Positions 7,519 to 14,447 of a stretch of 64,000 nucleotides of DNA are shown here, piece after piece; the first letter of the stretch is position 1; each line of letters begins with the position of its first letter. The DNA comes from Hymenobacter guriensis (GTDB lineage Bacteria; Bacteroidota; Bacteroidia; Cytophagales; Hymenobacteraceae), in assembly GCF_015773195.1 (NCBI RefSeq), contig NZ_JADWYK010000007.1:124001-188000 (forward strand). The letters run 5' to 3'. The position numbers and the translations under genes were made by a program. The notes beneath the pieces are model-generated. The model was not told the DNA's origin. It did no database searches and saw nothing but the letters and a program-made list of their open reading frames with translations.

Positions 7519-8610
7519 TTAATAAGTTGATTTGACTTTGCCGAGGGCCGCAATGCGTTCCTCAGCCTGCCGGATGGCAGCGTGTTGGGGGTGACTCTGC
7601 TCCTGTTCGGCGCGCTGGAACACCTGCAGGGTAAAGTCATAGATTTTTTCGGTTTGGGTAAGGGCCGACTGGCGGCTGCCGCCTACCACCTCGGAATACA
7701 CGTTGATCAGGCCACCAGCATTAATCAGGAAGTCCGGGGCGTACAGGATGCCGCGCTCTACCAGGCCGGGGCCGTGTACTTCCTCGTCCTTCAGCTGGTT
7801 GTTGGCGCAGCCGGCCACGATGCGGCACTTCAGCCGGTCAATCGTGTCGTCGTTGATGGTAGCACCCAGGGCGCAGGGCGAGTAGATGTCTACCTCCTGA
7901 TCGTAGATTTCGTCGAGGCTCACGGCTTTAGCGCCAAAGCGGGCAGCGGCTTCCAGGGCGCGGTCTTCGTAGTAGTCCGTCAGCACCAGCTTGGCGCCTT
8001 CTTTCTGCAGGTATTCGAGCAAATAGGTGCCTACGTGGCCCACACCCTGCACGGCAATGCGCTTGCCAGCCAGGGAGTCAGAGCCGTACATTTTCTTGGC
8101 AGCAGCCTTCATACCCATGTAGGTACCGTAGGCCGTTACCGGCGACGGGTCGCCGCTACCGCCCATGCTCTCGGGCAGGCCGGCTACGTGCTTGGTTTCC
8201 ATCCGGATGTACTCCATGTCCTTGGTGGTCATGTTCACATCTTCGGCGGTGATATACTTGCCGTTCAGGTTTTTAACGAAGCGGCCGAACTTGCGCAGCA
8301 GGGCCTCCGTCTTCATGGTTTTGGCGTCGCCGATGATGACGGCCTTGCCACCGCCCAGGTTCAGGCCCGAAATGGCGGCTTTGTAGGTCATACCGCGCGA
8401 GAGGCGTAGCACGTCGTTCAGAGCTTCGGCGTCGGAGGCGTAGTGCCACATGCGCGTGCCGCCCAGGGCCGGGCCCAGCACGGTGTTATGAATGCCAATG
8501 ATGGCGCGCAGGCCCGTTTCCTGATCGTGGCAGAAAACAACTTGCTCATGCTGATGCTCGGCAATCTGGCCGAAGACCGACGTATCGGTCAGGGTTTGTA
8601 CTTCTACCAT
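7519..8610 (-). CDS. Glu/Leu/Phe/Val-type dehydrogenase (probable leucine dehydrogenase)
   Basis: NAD-dependent oxidative deamination of a branched-chain amino acid is the most likely reaction. The 363-residue length fits leucine or valine dehydrogenase, not the longer glutamate enzymes. Visible features are GPALGGTRMWHY (about 47-58), the catalytic lysine region MTYKAAISGLNLGGGKAVI (about 75-92), GGSGDPSPVTAYG, and the Rossmann motif VQGVGHVGTYL near 190. The start codon follows a ~220-nt leader that may contain a structured RNA. Confidence 0.9.
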   Translation of the reverse strand: MVEVQTLTDTSVFGQIAEHQHEQVVFCHDQETGLRAIIGIHNTVLGPALGGTRMWHYASDAEALNDVLRLSRGMTYKAAISGLNLGGGKAVIIGDAKTMKTEALLRKFGRFVKNLNGKYITAEDVNMTTKDMEYIRMETKHVAGLPESMGGSGDPSPVTAYGTYMGMKAAAKKMYGSDSLAGKRIAVQGVGHVGTYLLEYLQKEGAKLVLTDYYEDRALEAAARFGAKAVSLDEIYDQEVDIYSPCALGATINDDTIDRLKCRIVAGCANNQLKDEEVHGPGLVERGILYAPDFLINAGGLINVYSEVVGGSRQSALTQTEKIYDFTLQVFQRAEQEQSHPQHAAIRQAEERIAALGKVKSTY

Positions 8611-8669
8611 GGGGTGGGAAGAAATAAAAGGGTGGGTGGGAAATGTGGGTGGTGGGAGGCGGTGGGTAC

Positions 8670-8677
8670 TATCTTTG
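8670..8677 (+). promoter_or_regulatory. Possible rightward -7 box
   Basis: TATCTTTG matches TAnnTTTG exactly, but no TTG is found 18-21 nt upstream. It faces the leftward box at 8826-8833, and the structured region lies between them. Confidence 0.35.
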
Positions 8678-8678
8678 G

Positions 8679-8826
8679 GGCCCGCCTGCGGTAGCAGTCG
8701 GATGGCGGGCCGAAACGTTGCACCAACCAGAGGAGTACTACGGAAAACGGAGGGCTGACGAACGTCTTTCTCCGGCCCGGATGCCCTCTTGCGGCGCTGG
8801 TTCTAGCCCTGCCCCAATTCGGGTGC
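8679..8826. ncRNA. Candidate structured RNA or mRNA leader
   Basis: An intergenic stretch with several nested perfect helices. GGCCCGCC (8679-8686) pairs with 8704-8711. GCACC (8720-8724) pairs with GGTGC (8822-8826). AACCAG (8725-8730) pairs with 8797-8802. GAGGGC (8750-8755) pairs with 8783-8788. CGGAG (8748-8752) can instead pair with CTCCG (8770-8774), closing a small GACG/CGTC hairpin, so two exclusive folds exist. A good -7 box faces leftward at its right edge, which suggests a leader of the dehydrogenase gene. It matches no riboswitch, SRP, RNase P or tmRNA signature I know. Confidence 0.4.
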
Positions 8827-8833
8827 AAAAGTA
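8826..8833 (-). promoter_or_regulatory. -7 box upstream of leucine-type dehydrogenase
   Basis: Minus-strand TACTTTTG is an exact TAnnTTTG match. An ATG triplet instead of TTG sits 20 nt further upstream. The predicted leader to the start codon at 8610 is about 210 nt. Confidence 0.5.
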
Positions 8834-8916
8834 ATCCATTTTCCGGTCCCGGTCATTGTCGGGCCCCGGCAAACCGTTTGGCTCCGGCTCGGTTTCTCGT
8901 CTTTATTTCTCCTGCC

Positions 8917-10707
8917 GTGCGTGCTTTAGCTTCTACCAACAAATACCTGTTTCGCTACAAGTGGCATTTCCTGGGTGGGGTGCTGTTTGTGGCGCTGAGT
9001 ACGCTGCTGGCCATCTTCCCGGCTCAGATTGTGCGCTACGCCTTCGACCTTGTGGGCGAAGGCATCGACTTGTACCACTTGTACGCCGGCACCCAGGCCC
9101 AGAGCTTCGTGTATGAGCTGTTTGGGCGCAACGTGCTGCTTTATGGACTGCTGATTGTGCTCATGGCGCTGCTGCGCGGCATCTTCCTGTTTTTCATGCG
9201 CCAGACACTTATCGTGATGAGCCGGCTCATTGAAAACGACCAGAAAAACGAAATCTACCAGCACTACCAAAGCCTGCCGCTGGCTTTCTACCGCCGCCAC
9301 AGCACCGGGGATTTGATGTCGCGCATTTCCGAGGACGTGGGCCGGGTGCGCATGTACATTGGGCCGGCCATCATGTACTTTCTGCAGCTGGTGGTGCTGT
9401 TCGTACTCATCGTCCCGCTCATGCTGATGGTGAATGTGAAGCTCACCCTCTACACGCTGCTGCCGCTGCCGGTTTTGAGCGTAAGCATTTTCTACGTCAA
9501 CAACCTGATTGAGAAGAAGTCAGACGAAATTCAACGCTCCCTGGCTGGCATGACCACCTTCGTGCAGGAGGCCTTTTCGGGTATTCGGGTGCTGAAGTCA
9601 TTTGTGCGGGAGGAGGACTCGCACCGGCAGTTTGCGGTGGCGTCGGAGGATTACAAGCAGAAGTCCTTGAGTTTGAACTTCGTGAACTCCCTGTTTTTTC
9701 CGCTGATTCTGTTTCTGGTGGGCCTCAGCACCATCATCACCGTGTGGGTGGGCGGCCAGGAGGTTATCCGGGGCACCATCACTACGGGCAGCATTGCCGA
9801 GTTCCTAATTTACGTGAACCTGCTTACCTGGCCCGTCACGGCCCTGGGCTGGACCTCGTCGTTGGTGCAGCGGGCGGAGGCTTCCCAGGCCCGCATCAAC
9901 GAGTTCCTGCACCAGCAAACGGACATCGTCTCGCGCCAGAACCTGGCCCGGGAAATCCAGGGCGACATCGTGTTCGACCACGTTTCCTTCACCTACCCCG
10001 ACACCGGCATTCAGGCCCTGAAAGACGTGTCGTTCCGCATCCGGCCGGGCCAGACGCTGGCCGTTATCGGCAACACCGGCTCGGGCAAGAGCACCATTGC
10101 CGTACTGCTGTGTCGCCTATTCGACGTAACGGAGGGCAGCATTCAGATTGACGGGGCCGATGTGCGCGACTTTGCCCTGACTTCCCTGCGGGAGCAAATC
10201 GGCTACGTGCCCCAGGATGTGTTCCTGTTTTCTGATTCCATCCGCAACAACATCAACTTCGGCCTCGACCAGCCCGACGAAGCCAGAATGCTGCAGGCCG
10301 CCAAGGACGCCAACGTGCACGAAAACATCCTGCGCTTCCCTGAAGGCTACGACACGAAGGTAGGCGAGCGGGGCATCACGCTGTCCGGGGGCCAGAAGCA
10401 GCGCGTAAGCATAGCCCGCGCCCTGGTGAAGGAACCCAAAATCCTGATTCTGGACGATTCGCTGTCGGCGGTGGATACCAACACCGAAAACGCCATTCTG
10501 GCCAGCTTGCAGCGCATCATGCACAACCGCACCAGCCTCATCATCTCCCACCGGGTAAGCTCCGTGAAGCTGGCCGACGAAATCCTAGTGCTCGACGATG
10601 GCCAGATTGTGCAGCACGGCACCCACGAGGTGCTCATGCAGGATGAGCAAGGCCTCTACCGCGCCCTCTACGAGCGGCAGCTGCAAAGCGAAGGAACTCC
10701 TCTGTAA
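8917..10707 (+). CDS. ABC exporter half-transporter (MsbA-like)
   Basis: A type-IV ABC exporter with a fused membrane domain (about residues 15-315, six hydrophobic segments) and nucleotide-binding domain. The ATPase part shows Walker A GNTGSGKST, Q-loop region YVPQDVFLFS, signature LSGGQKQR, Walker B ILILDDSLSAVD and the H-loop in ISHR. The 596-residue protein probably works as a dimer. The substrate is unknown; lipid or drug export is typical. The GTG at 8917 is preferred because the protein then starts (M)RALASTNKYLF; the longer frame begins with TTG at 8878. Confidence 0.88.
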   Translation: MRALASTNKYLFRYKWHFLGGVLFVALSTLLAIFPAQIVRYAFDLVGEGIDLYHLYAGTQAQSFVYELFGRNVLLYGLLIVLMALLRGIFLFFMRQTLIVMSRLIENDQKNEIYQHYQSLPLAFYRRHSTGDLMSRISEDVGRVRMYIGPAIMYFLQLVVLFVLIVPLMLMVNVKLTLYTLLPLPVLSVSIFYVNNLIEKKSDEIQRSLAGMTTFVQEAFSGIRVLKSFVREEDSHRQFAVASEDYKQKSLSLNFVNSLFFPLILFLVGLSTIITVWVGGQEVIRGTITTGSIAEFLIYVNLLTWPVTALGWTSSLVQRAEASQARINEFLHQQTDIVSRQNLAREIQGDIVFDHVSFTYPDTGIQALKDVSFRIRPGQTLAVIGNTGSGKSTIAVLLCRLFDVTEGSIQIDGADVRDFALTSLREQIGYVPQDVFLFSDSIRNNINFGLDQPDEARMLQAAKDANVHENILRFPEGYDTKVGERGITLSGGQKQRVSIARALVKEPKILILDDSLSAVDTNTENAILASLQRIMHNRTSLIISHRVSSVKLADEILVLDDGQIVQHGTHEVLMQDEQGLYRALYERQLQSEGTPL

Positions 10708-10794
10708 TGTCCTAATGTGGTTGAATGTGGGGAATGTGCTAATGAGGCGTATCATCAGCACATTCCCCACATTCAACCACATTCGCACATTAGC
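10705..10794. repeat. Word-repeat palindrome between two convergent genes
   Basis: A 26-bp perfect inverted repeat (10714-10739 with 10758-10783) with an 18-nt loop, built from 8-10-nt units around AATGTG. The left arm continues from the TAA stop of the ABC gene (10705-10707). The right arm continues into the TAA stop of the oxidoreductase (10790-10792). No T tract follows on either strand. Confidence 0.9.
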
Positions 10795-11935
10795 AACCGC
10801 ACATCAGCAAAGCGGCGCGGTGGCCGCTGCCAGCTCCCATGGCCACGCCCATTCCGTTACAGCGCGCGGCTACGAAAACGCGGGGCTCGACTTCCTTGAT
10901 AATCGGGGCCAGCTCCTCACCAAAGGCCATGATGCCGCTCCAACGATAGTCGATGCGCGGGCGCTGGCCGGGCAGGATAACGCGGTGCAGCAAATGCTCC
11001 AGCCGCTCCTGCACCAGGGACGTCAGGCCGGGCGCGGTGGTGGCTTCGGCGGCGAAATCGAGGTTGCGGCCACCACCCAGCAGTACGCGGTTGCCAACTG
11101 TCCGGAAATAGTAGTAGCCTTCGTCGTAGTGAAAGGTGCCACGCAGGCGTAAGTTTTTGATGGGCTCAGTGACGAGCACCTGCCCGCGGCCGGGCATTAC
11201 ATCCAGATTCGGTAAGAACTGCCGGGTGAAGGCATTGGTAGCCAGCAGCACCTGCCCGGCGCGAATGGGTGCGGCGTTGGTCTGCACCCGTACTTCCATT
11301 GCCTCGCTATCCACGGCTTCAACCGCGCAGCCGTGCAACACCGTCACGCCTGCCTGCCAGGCCCGGCGCAGCAAAGCTTCCATCATCCGGCCGGTATCCA
11401 GACTGCCTTCGGCGATGTTTTCCAGCATAGTTTCTACGCCCGCCAGGCCCATAGCACCCACAATACTAGTGGCATTCCGAAAAATCTGCCTGGTACCGAT
11501 AATGGGCGCCAGCAGCTGGTTGTAGTAGGCTATATGGCTGAGGCTGCGTTCGGCCAGCTCTTCGTCCTCGGGCCGAAACAGCTCAAAACCACCTACGCCC
11601 TCGTACCCGACAACCTCGTCGCCGAGCAGGCTGCGCAGCCGCGCCAGGCCTTCCCAGCGGGCCTGCACTACCTGCAGCAGCGCGGCTGTGCCATTTTTCT
11701 GCTCCTGGGCCAGCAGTTCCGAGATGCTGCCGAAGCAGGCAAAGCCGGCGTTTTTGGTACTGGCGCCGTTGGGCAGCAGGTCGCGCTCCAGCACGCACAC
11801 CCGAGCCGTGGGCCGCAACTGCCGGGCGTAGATGGCCGCCGACAAACCCACAATGCCGCCGCCTACAATCACCACGTCGTAGCGCCCCAGAAACGTCTGC
11901 CGCTCCCAGAAGGAAAAGTTTTGGCCTGCCATCAT
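10790..11935 (-). CDS. FAD-dependent oxidoreductase (DAO family)
   Basis: A 381-residue glycine-oxidase/D-amino-acid-oxidase-like flavoprotein. The dinucleotide-binding motif VVIVGGGIVGLSAA lies at about residues 21-34, and ASTKNAGFACFG follows at about 58. RYDEGYYYFRTVGNRVLLGGGR-like strands and a C-terminal SGIMAFGEELAPIIKEV region fit the DAO fold. The real substrate is unknown. The last residues (LLMCGC) are encoded by sequence that resembles the AATGTG words, so the palindrome may have grown into the gene end. The start could be either of two adjacent Met codons. Confidence 0.83.
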   Translation of the reverse strand: MMAGQNFSFWERQTFLGRYDVVIVGGGIVGLSAAIYARQLRPTARVCVLERDLLPNGASTKNAGFACFGSISELLAQEQKNGTAALLQVVQARWEGLARLRSLLGDEVVGYEGVGGFELFRPEDEELAERSLSHIAYYNQLLAPIIGTRQIFRNATSIVGAMGLAGVETMLENIAEGSLDTGRMMEALLRRAWQAGVTVLHGCAVEAVDSEAMEVRVQTNAAPIRAGQVLLATNAFTRQFLPNLDVMPGRGQVLVTEPIKNLRLRGTFHYDEGYYYFRTVGNRVLLGGGRNLDFAAEATTAPGLTSLVQERLEHLLHRVILPGQRPRIDYRWSGIMAFGEELAPIIKEVEPRVFVAARCNGMGVAMGAGSGHRAALLMCGC

Positions 11936-11956
11936 AGGCCCGAAGATAGAAGCATA

Positions 11957-11990
11957 AAAAAGCCCGCGAACCGGAATTCGCGGGCTTTAA
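11957..11990 (-). terminator. Intrinsic terminator of the sorting-domain protein gene
   Basis: A 12-bp stem AAAGCCCGCGAA (11959-11970) with 11977-11988. On the minus strand it ends in a T run at 11955-11961. It lies between the stop of the 12014-12547 gene and the start of the oxidoreductase. Confidence 0.85.
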
Positions 11991-12013
11991 CGTTTTCGCG
12001 AGCGTGCCGTTGG

Positions 12014-12547
12014 CTATTTGCCCAGCATCACGCGCTTCATTCCGGTCCGCTCCCCGGAGGTGCATTTGATGATGTAGTAGCCCGCAGGCAGGTTGCTTAC
12101 ATCAATGGTGGCTACGTCGTCGCCCGATACCAGGTCGCTCGTTACTACAGGGCGGCCGGCCTCATCATTCACTTCCACGCGGGTGGGGCCAGTAGCGTTG
12201 GTTCGCACCTGCATCCGCTTGGTAATAGGGTTATTTTCAAGGCGTACCTTCAGCGTGGTGCTATTGGGCGCGGCCGGTGCCAGCTTATCACTGATCAGCG
12301 CGGGCGGCTCGGGGGCGGCTTCGGCCGGCGCAGCTTTGGCTCCGGCTGCTAAGGGCTTGGCGGCAACGGCCGGTTTCGGGGCCGCGGGCTTTACGGCAGG
12401 CTTGGCGCCGGCTACCGCCGGTTTGGCGGCAACTTTAGCAGCAGGGGCCTTGGCGGCGGGTTTCGCGGCGGGCTTGGTTTGAGCCGTAGCCAACTGGGCA
12501 CTCGCAGAAACCAGCAGTACGGCCAACAGAGAGGAGAAAAGCTTCAT
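12014..12547 (-). CDS. Secreted Ala/Lys/Pro-rich protein with probable type IX sorting domain
   Basis: A 177-residue protein. The N-terminal signal peptide is MKLFSSLLAVLLVSASAQLATAQ. Residues ~25-95 are low-complexity repeats of the KPA/AKPA type. The last ~75 residues (from NPITKRMQVRTN, with the LPAGYYIIKC strand and a terminal MLGK) match the pattern of a type IX secretion C-terminal signal (type A sorting domain). There is almost no passenger domain between linker and signal, which is odd. The start at 12547 is set by the signal peptide. Confidence 0.75.
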   Translation of the reverse strand: MKLFSSLLAVLLVSASAQLATAQTKPAAKPAAKAPAAKVAAKPAVAGAKPAVKPAAPKPAVAAKPLAAGAKAAPAEAAPEPPALISDKLAPAAPNSTTLKVRLENNPITKRMQVRTNATGPTRVEVNDEAGRPVVTSDLVSGDDVATIDVSNLPAGYYIIKCTSGERTGMKRVMLGK

Positions 12548-12718
12548 AAGGAACCAGAGAAAAGCAAAGGGACAAGCCAACGGTAAAAATACGATTTTCT
12601 CTTTCCGCACTGCATAAACCACGCCAGGAAAGCTGTTTTTTTCACCAGGCCATCCGTCTGATTCTCAGACCGGAATGCGTATAGCCGGTAGCTTCGGCGA
12701 ATTTTCTGCCGCTAAACG

Positions 12719-12750
12719 TTGCGATTCTACCGGAAAGGCGCTTACATTTG
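12719..12750 (+). promoter_or_regulatory. Promoter of tRNA-Pro (GGG)
   Basis: TTG at 12719-12721, a 21-nt spacer, and TACATTTG at 12743-12750 (exact TAnnTTTG). The mature tRNA starts 14 nt downstream. Confidence 0.8.
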
Positions 12751-12763
12751 CAACTCAATTCCT

Positions 12764-12837
12764 CGGGGTGTAGCGTAGCCTGGTATCGCGCCAGCATGGG
12801 GTGCTGGAGGTCGTAGGTTCGAATCCTGCCACTCCGA
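12764..12837 (+). tRNA. tRNA-Pro (anticodon GGG)
   Basis: Acceptor CGGGGTG pairs with CACTCCG (one G-U pair). The anticodon stem CAGCA/TGCTG encloses loop TGGGG with anticodon GGG, and TTCGAAT lies in the T loop. The 3' CCA is not encoded. A hairpin terminator follows. Confidence 0.95.
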
Positions 12838-12856
12838 CCGAAGAATTACTGTTCGA

Positions 12857-12890
12857 AAAGCCTCTGGGAACCCCACCCGGAGGCTTTTTT
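12857..12890 (+). terminator. Terminator after tRNA-Pro (GGG)
   Basis: AAGCCTC pairs with GAGGCTT, with an inner GGG/CCC pair, followed by six T at 12885-12890. Confidence 0.88.
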
Positions 12891-12927
12891 CGGCAGAAGA
12901 AGAGAGTAACTGCCCGCTTTTCCCTAG

Positions 12928-13001
12928 CGGGGTGTAGCGCAGCCCGGTAGCGCGCGTCGTTCGGGACGACGAGGCCGTAGGTTCGAATCCTGCCACCCCG
13001 A
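12928..13001 (+). tRNA. tRNA-Pro (anticodon CGG)
   Basis: Acceptor CGGGGTG pairs with CACCCCG. The anticodon stem CGTCGT/ACGACG frames loop TCGGG with anticodon CGG. The T arm contains TTCGAAT. CCA is not encoded. It is about 90 nt behind the other tRNA-Pro, with a terminator between them, so it probably has its own promoter, which I could not place. Confidence 0.95.
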
Positions 13002-13020
13002 CATTGCTGCTCTCTTGCAC

Positions 13021-13058
13021 AAACGCCCGCTGAATTAGGTTCAGCGGGCGTTTTTCTT
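13021..13058 (+). terminator. Terminator after tRNA-Pro (CGG)
   Basis: A 14-bp perfect stem (13021-13034 with 13040-13053) followed by a T-rich tail. Confidence 0.93.
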
Positions 13059-13174
13059 TCCGTATGGTCTTAATTAGAACTAGAGCAACGGTTTTCTTAC
13101 CGCCCCAGGAGCCCATGCGGTATATTTTATGGAGTAGATTTACCTGTTCATTTTTTACTCTATTCTTCCCTAAG

Positions 13175-13837
13175 ATGCGAAGATCTTTCCTTTTCCTGCT
13201 GCTGTTGAGCTCAGGCGGGGCCGTACAGGCTCAGATAAGTGCAGGAACCACCTTATTGTCGGGAGCAATTAATTATTCCAGCCGCAAGCAGGAGGCAACA
13301 ACAGGGGCATTTGGCACCCCACCCCCACCAACTAAAGAGTCACAGTTTTCTTTTTCTCCTACAGCGGGCTACTTCGTAGCGGATAACCTGGCGCTGGGCC
13401 TGATGCTGACCGTATCGAGCGGACAAGTAAATCGGGTTGATTATGACTCTTACACCGGCCGCTACCGGGAGCAGGAAATAAACTTCCACGGGCTGGCCGT
13501 AGGCCCTATGGTGCGGTATTACAAGTTTCTGGGCGACAACTTTGCCTTTTACGGGCAGGTTGGAGCTGGTTACAGCAGTTCGGGGTCAGAAATGGAAGGT
13601 TCTCCCATAGAAACATCCAATAAGGGAGTATATGCGGCCCTAACACCTGGGCTGGTATATTTCCCGGTGCCCAAAGTAGGCCTCGAAGTTACGCTCAATG
13701 GTATCCGCTACGCCAGTTTAAAGGAGAAAACCGACTACGGAAACAACAATACTCAGGAAATCACCAACACTGGCTTCGATTTCGGCTTAGGGGTTGAAGA
13801 TGTGAACCTGGGCATTTCCTTCTACCTGGGCCGTTAA
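13175..13837 (+). CDS. Outer-membrane beta-barrel protein
   Basis: A 220-residue protein with a signal peptide (MRRSFLFLLLLSSGGAVQAQ) and alternating amphipathic strands typical of small OmpW/OprF-like barrels. Examples are FSPTAGYFVADNLALGLML, VGPMVRYYKFLGDNFAFYGQ and the terminal strand LGISFYLGR, which ends in a charged residue. It has no recognised catalytic motif. Codons before 13175 are excluded because they would bury the signal peptide. A near-consensus -7 box, TATATTTT, lies at 13121-13128. Confidence 0.85.
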   Translation: MRRSFLFLLLLSSGGAVQAQISAGTTLLSGAINYSSRKQEATTGAFGTPPPPTKESQFSFSPTAGYFVADNLALGLMLTVSSGQVNRVDYDSYTGRYREQEINFHGLAVGPMVRYYKFLGDNFAFYGQVGAGYSSSGSEMEGSPIETSNKGVYAALTPGLVYFPVPKVGLEVTLNGIRYASLKEKTDYGNNNTQEITNTGFDFGLGVEDVNLGISFYLGR

Positions 13838-13852
13838 GCCAATTTATCAAGA

Positions 13853-13886
13853 GAAGGCCCGCTGGAAAGTATTGCAGTGGGCCTTC
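13853..13886 (+). terminator. Terminator after the beta-barrel gene
   Basis: A 12-bp stem (13853-13864 with 13875-13886, one G-T pair). The T tail on the plus strand is short. It may serve both converging genes. Confidence 0.7.
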
Positions 13887-13903
13887 GCGTTTTGGTATCT
13901 GAC

Positions 13904-14428
13904 TTACTTCACCAAGGCCAGCACTTCTACTGGCCCCTGCGCCGGGAAACGCTCTACGTATACCTTACCCAGCTTAATCTTCTGGGCTTCCGCAAAGTGC
14001 TTGATGCCGGAATAAAGCCGGTCGGGGGCTACCATATAGCTGGCTTGTACCCGAGCCCGCACCACGCGCTGGCCGCTAGTGAAGGTGCTGAAGCGGTAGC
14101 CGCTGGGCAGGGCTTGGGTAGTGGTGTCGGACACAATCAGGCCGACGAAGGCTTTTACCGTGTCGCCGGCGGCTTCGGGGTCGTTGTAGTACACATTGCC
14201 CAGGTCGCCGCGCAACTGGCCGCTTTCCTGCAGCTGCTGCGCCTGCCGGAACAACGGCCCAAACTCCTTGCTATCGGCGCGGCCCTGGAAGTAGCGGCCG
14301 GCCAGATATATGGGTTGCGAAGTAGTTATCAGCGTTACCTCAGGCGCACGGAAGCCGCCCAGGTACGCGTAGATACCAGCCGCCACGGCTGCTACGCCGA
14401 TGAAAAGCAGAAAAAGCCAACGAGTCAT
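13904..14428 (-). CDS. GyrI-like small-molecule-binding domain protein
   Basis: A 174-residue protein with one N-terminal membrane segment (WLFLLFIGVAAVAAGIYAYLG, residues 4-24), then a soluble domain. The segments GDLGNVYYNDPEAA and YMVAPDRLYSGIKHFAEAQKI, with a final VERFPAQGPVEVLALVK strand, resemble the GyrI-like (SOUL/Rob effector) fold. It could sense or sequester a ligand, but nothing shows which. It lies 19 nt downstream of the ABC transporter gene and is probably co-transcribed with it. Confidence 0.65.
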   Translation of the reverse strand: MTRWLFLLFIGVAAVAAGIYAYLGGFRAPEVTLITTSQPIYLAGRYFQGRADSKEFGPLFRQAQQLQESGQLRGDLGNVYYNDPEAAGDTVKAFVGLIVSDTTTQALPSGYRFSTFTSGQRVVRARVQASYMVAPDRLYSGIKHFAEAQKIKLGKVYVERFPAQGPVEVLALVK

Positions 14429-14447
14429 CGGGCAAAGTTAGGGGTGA

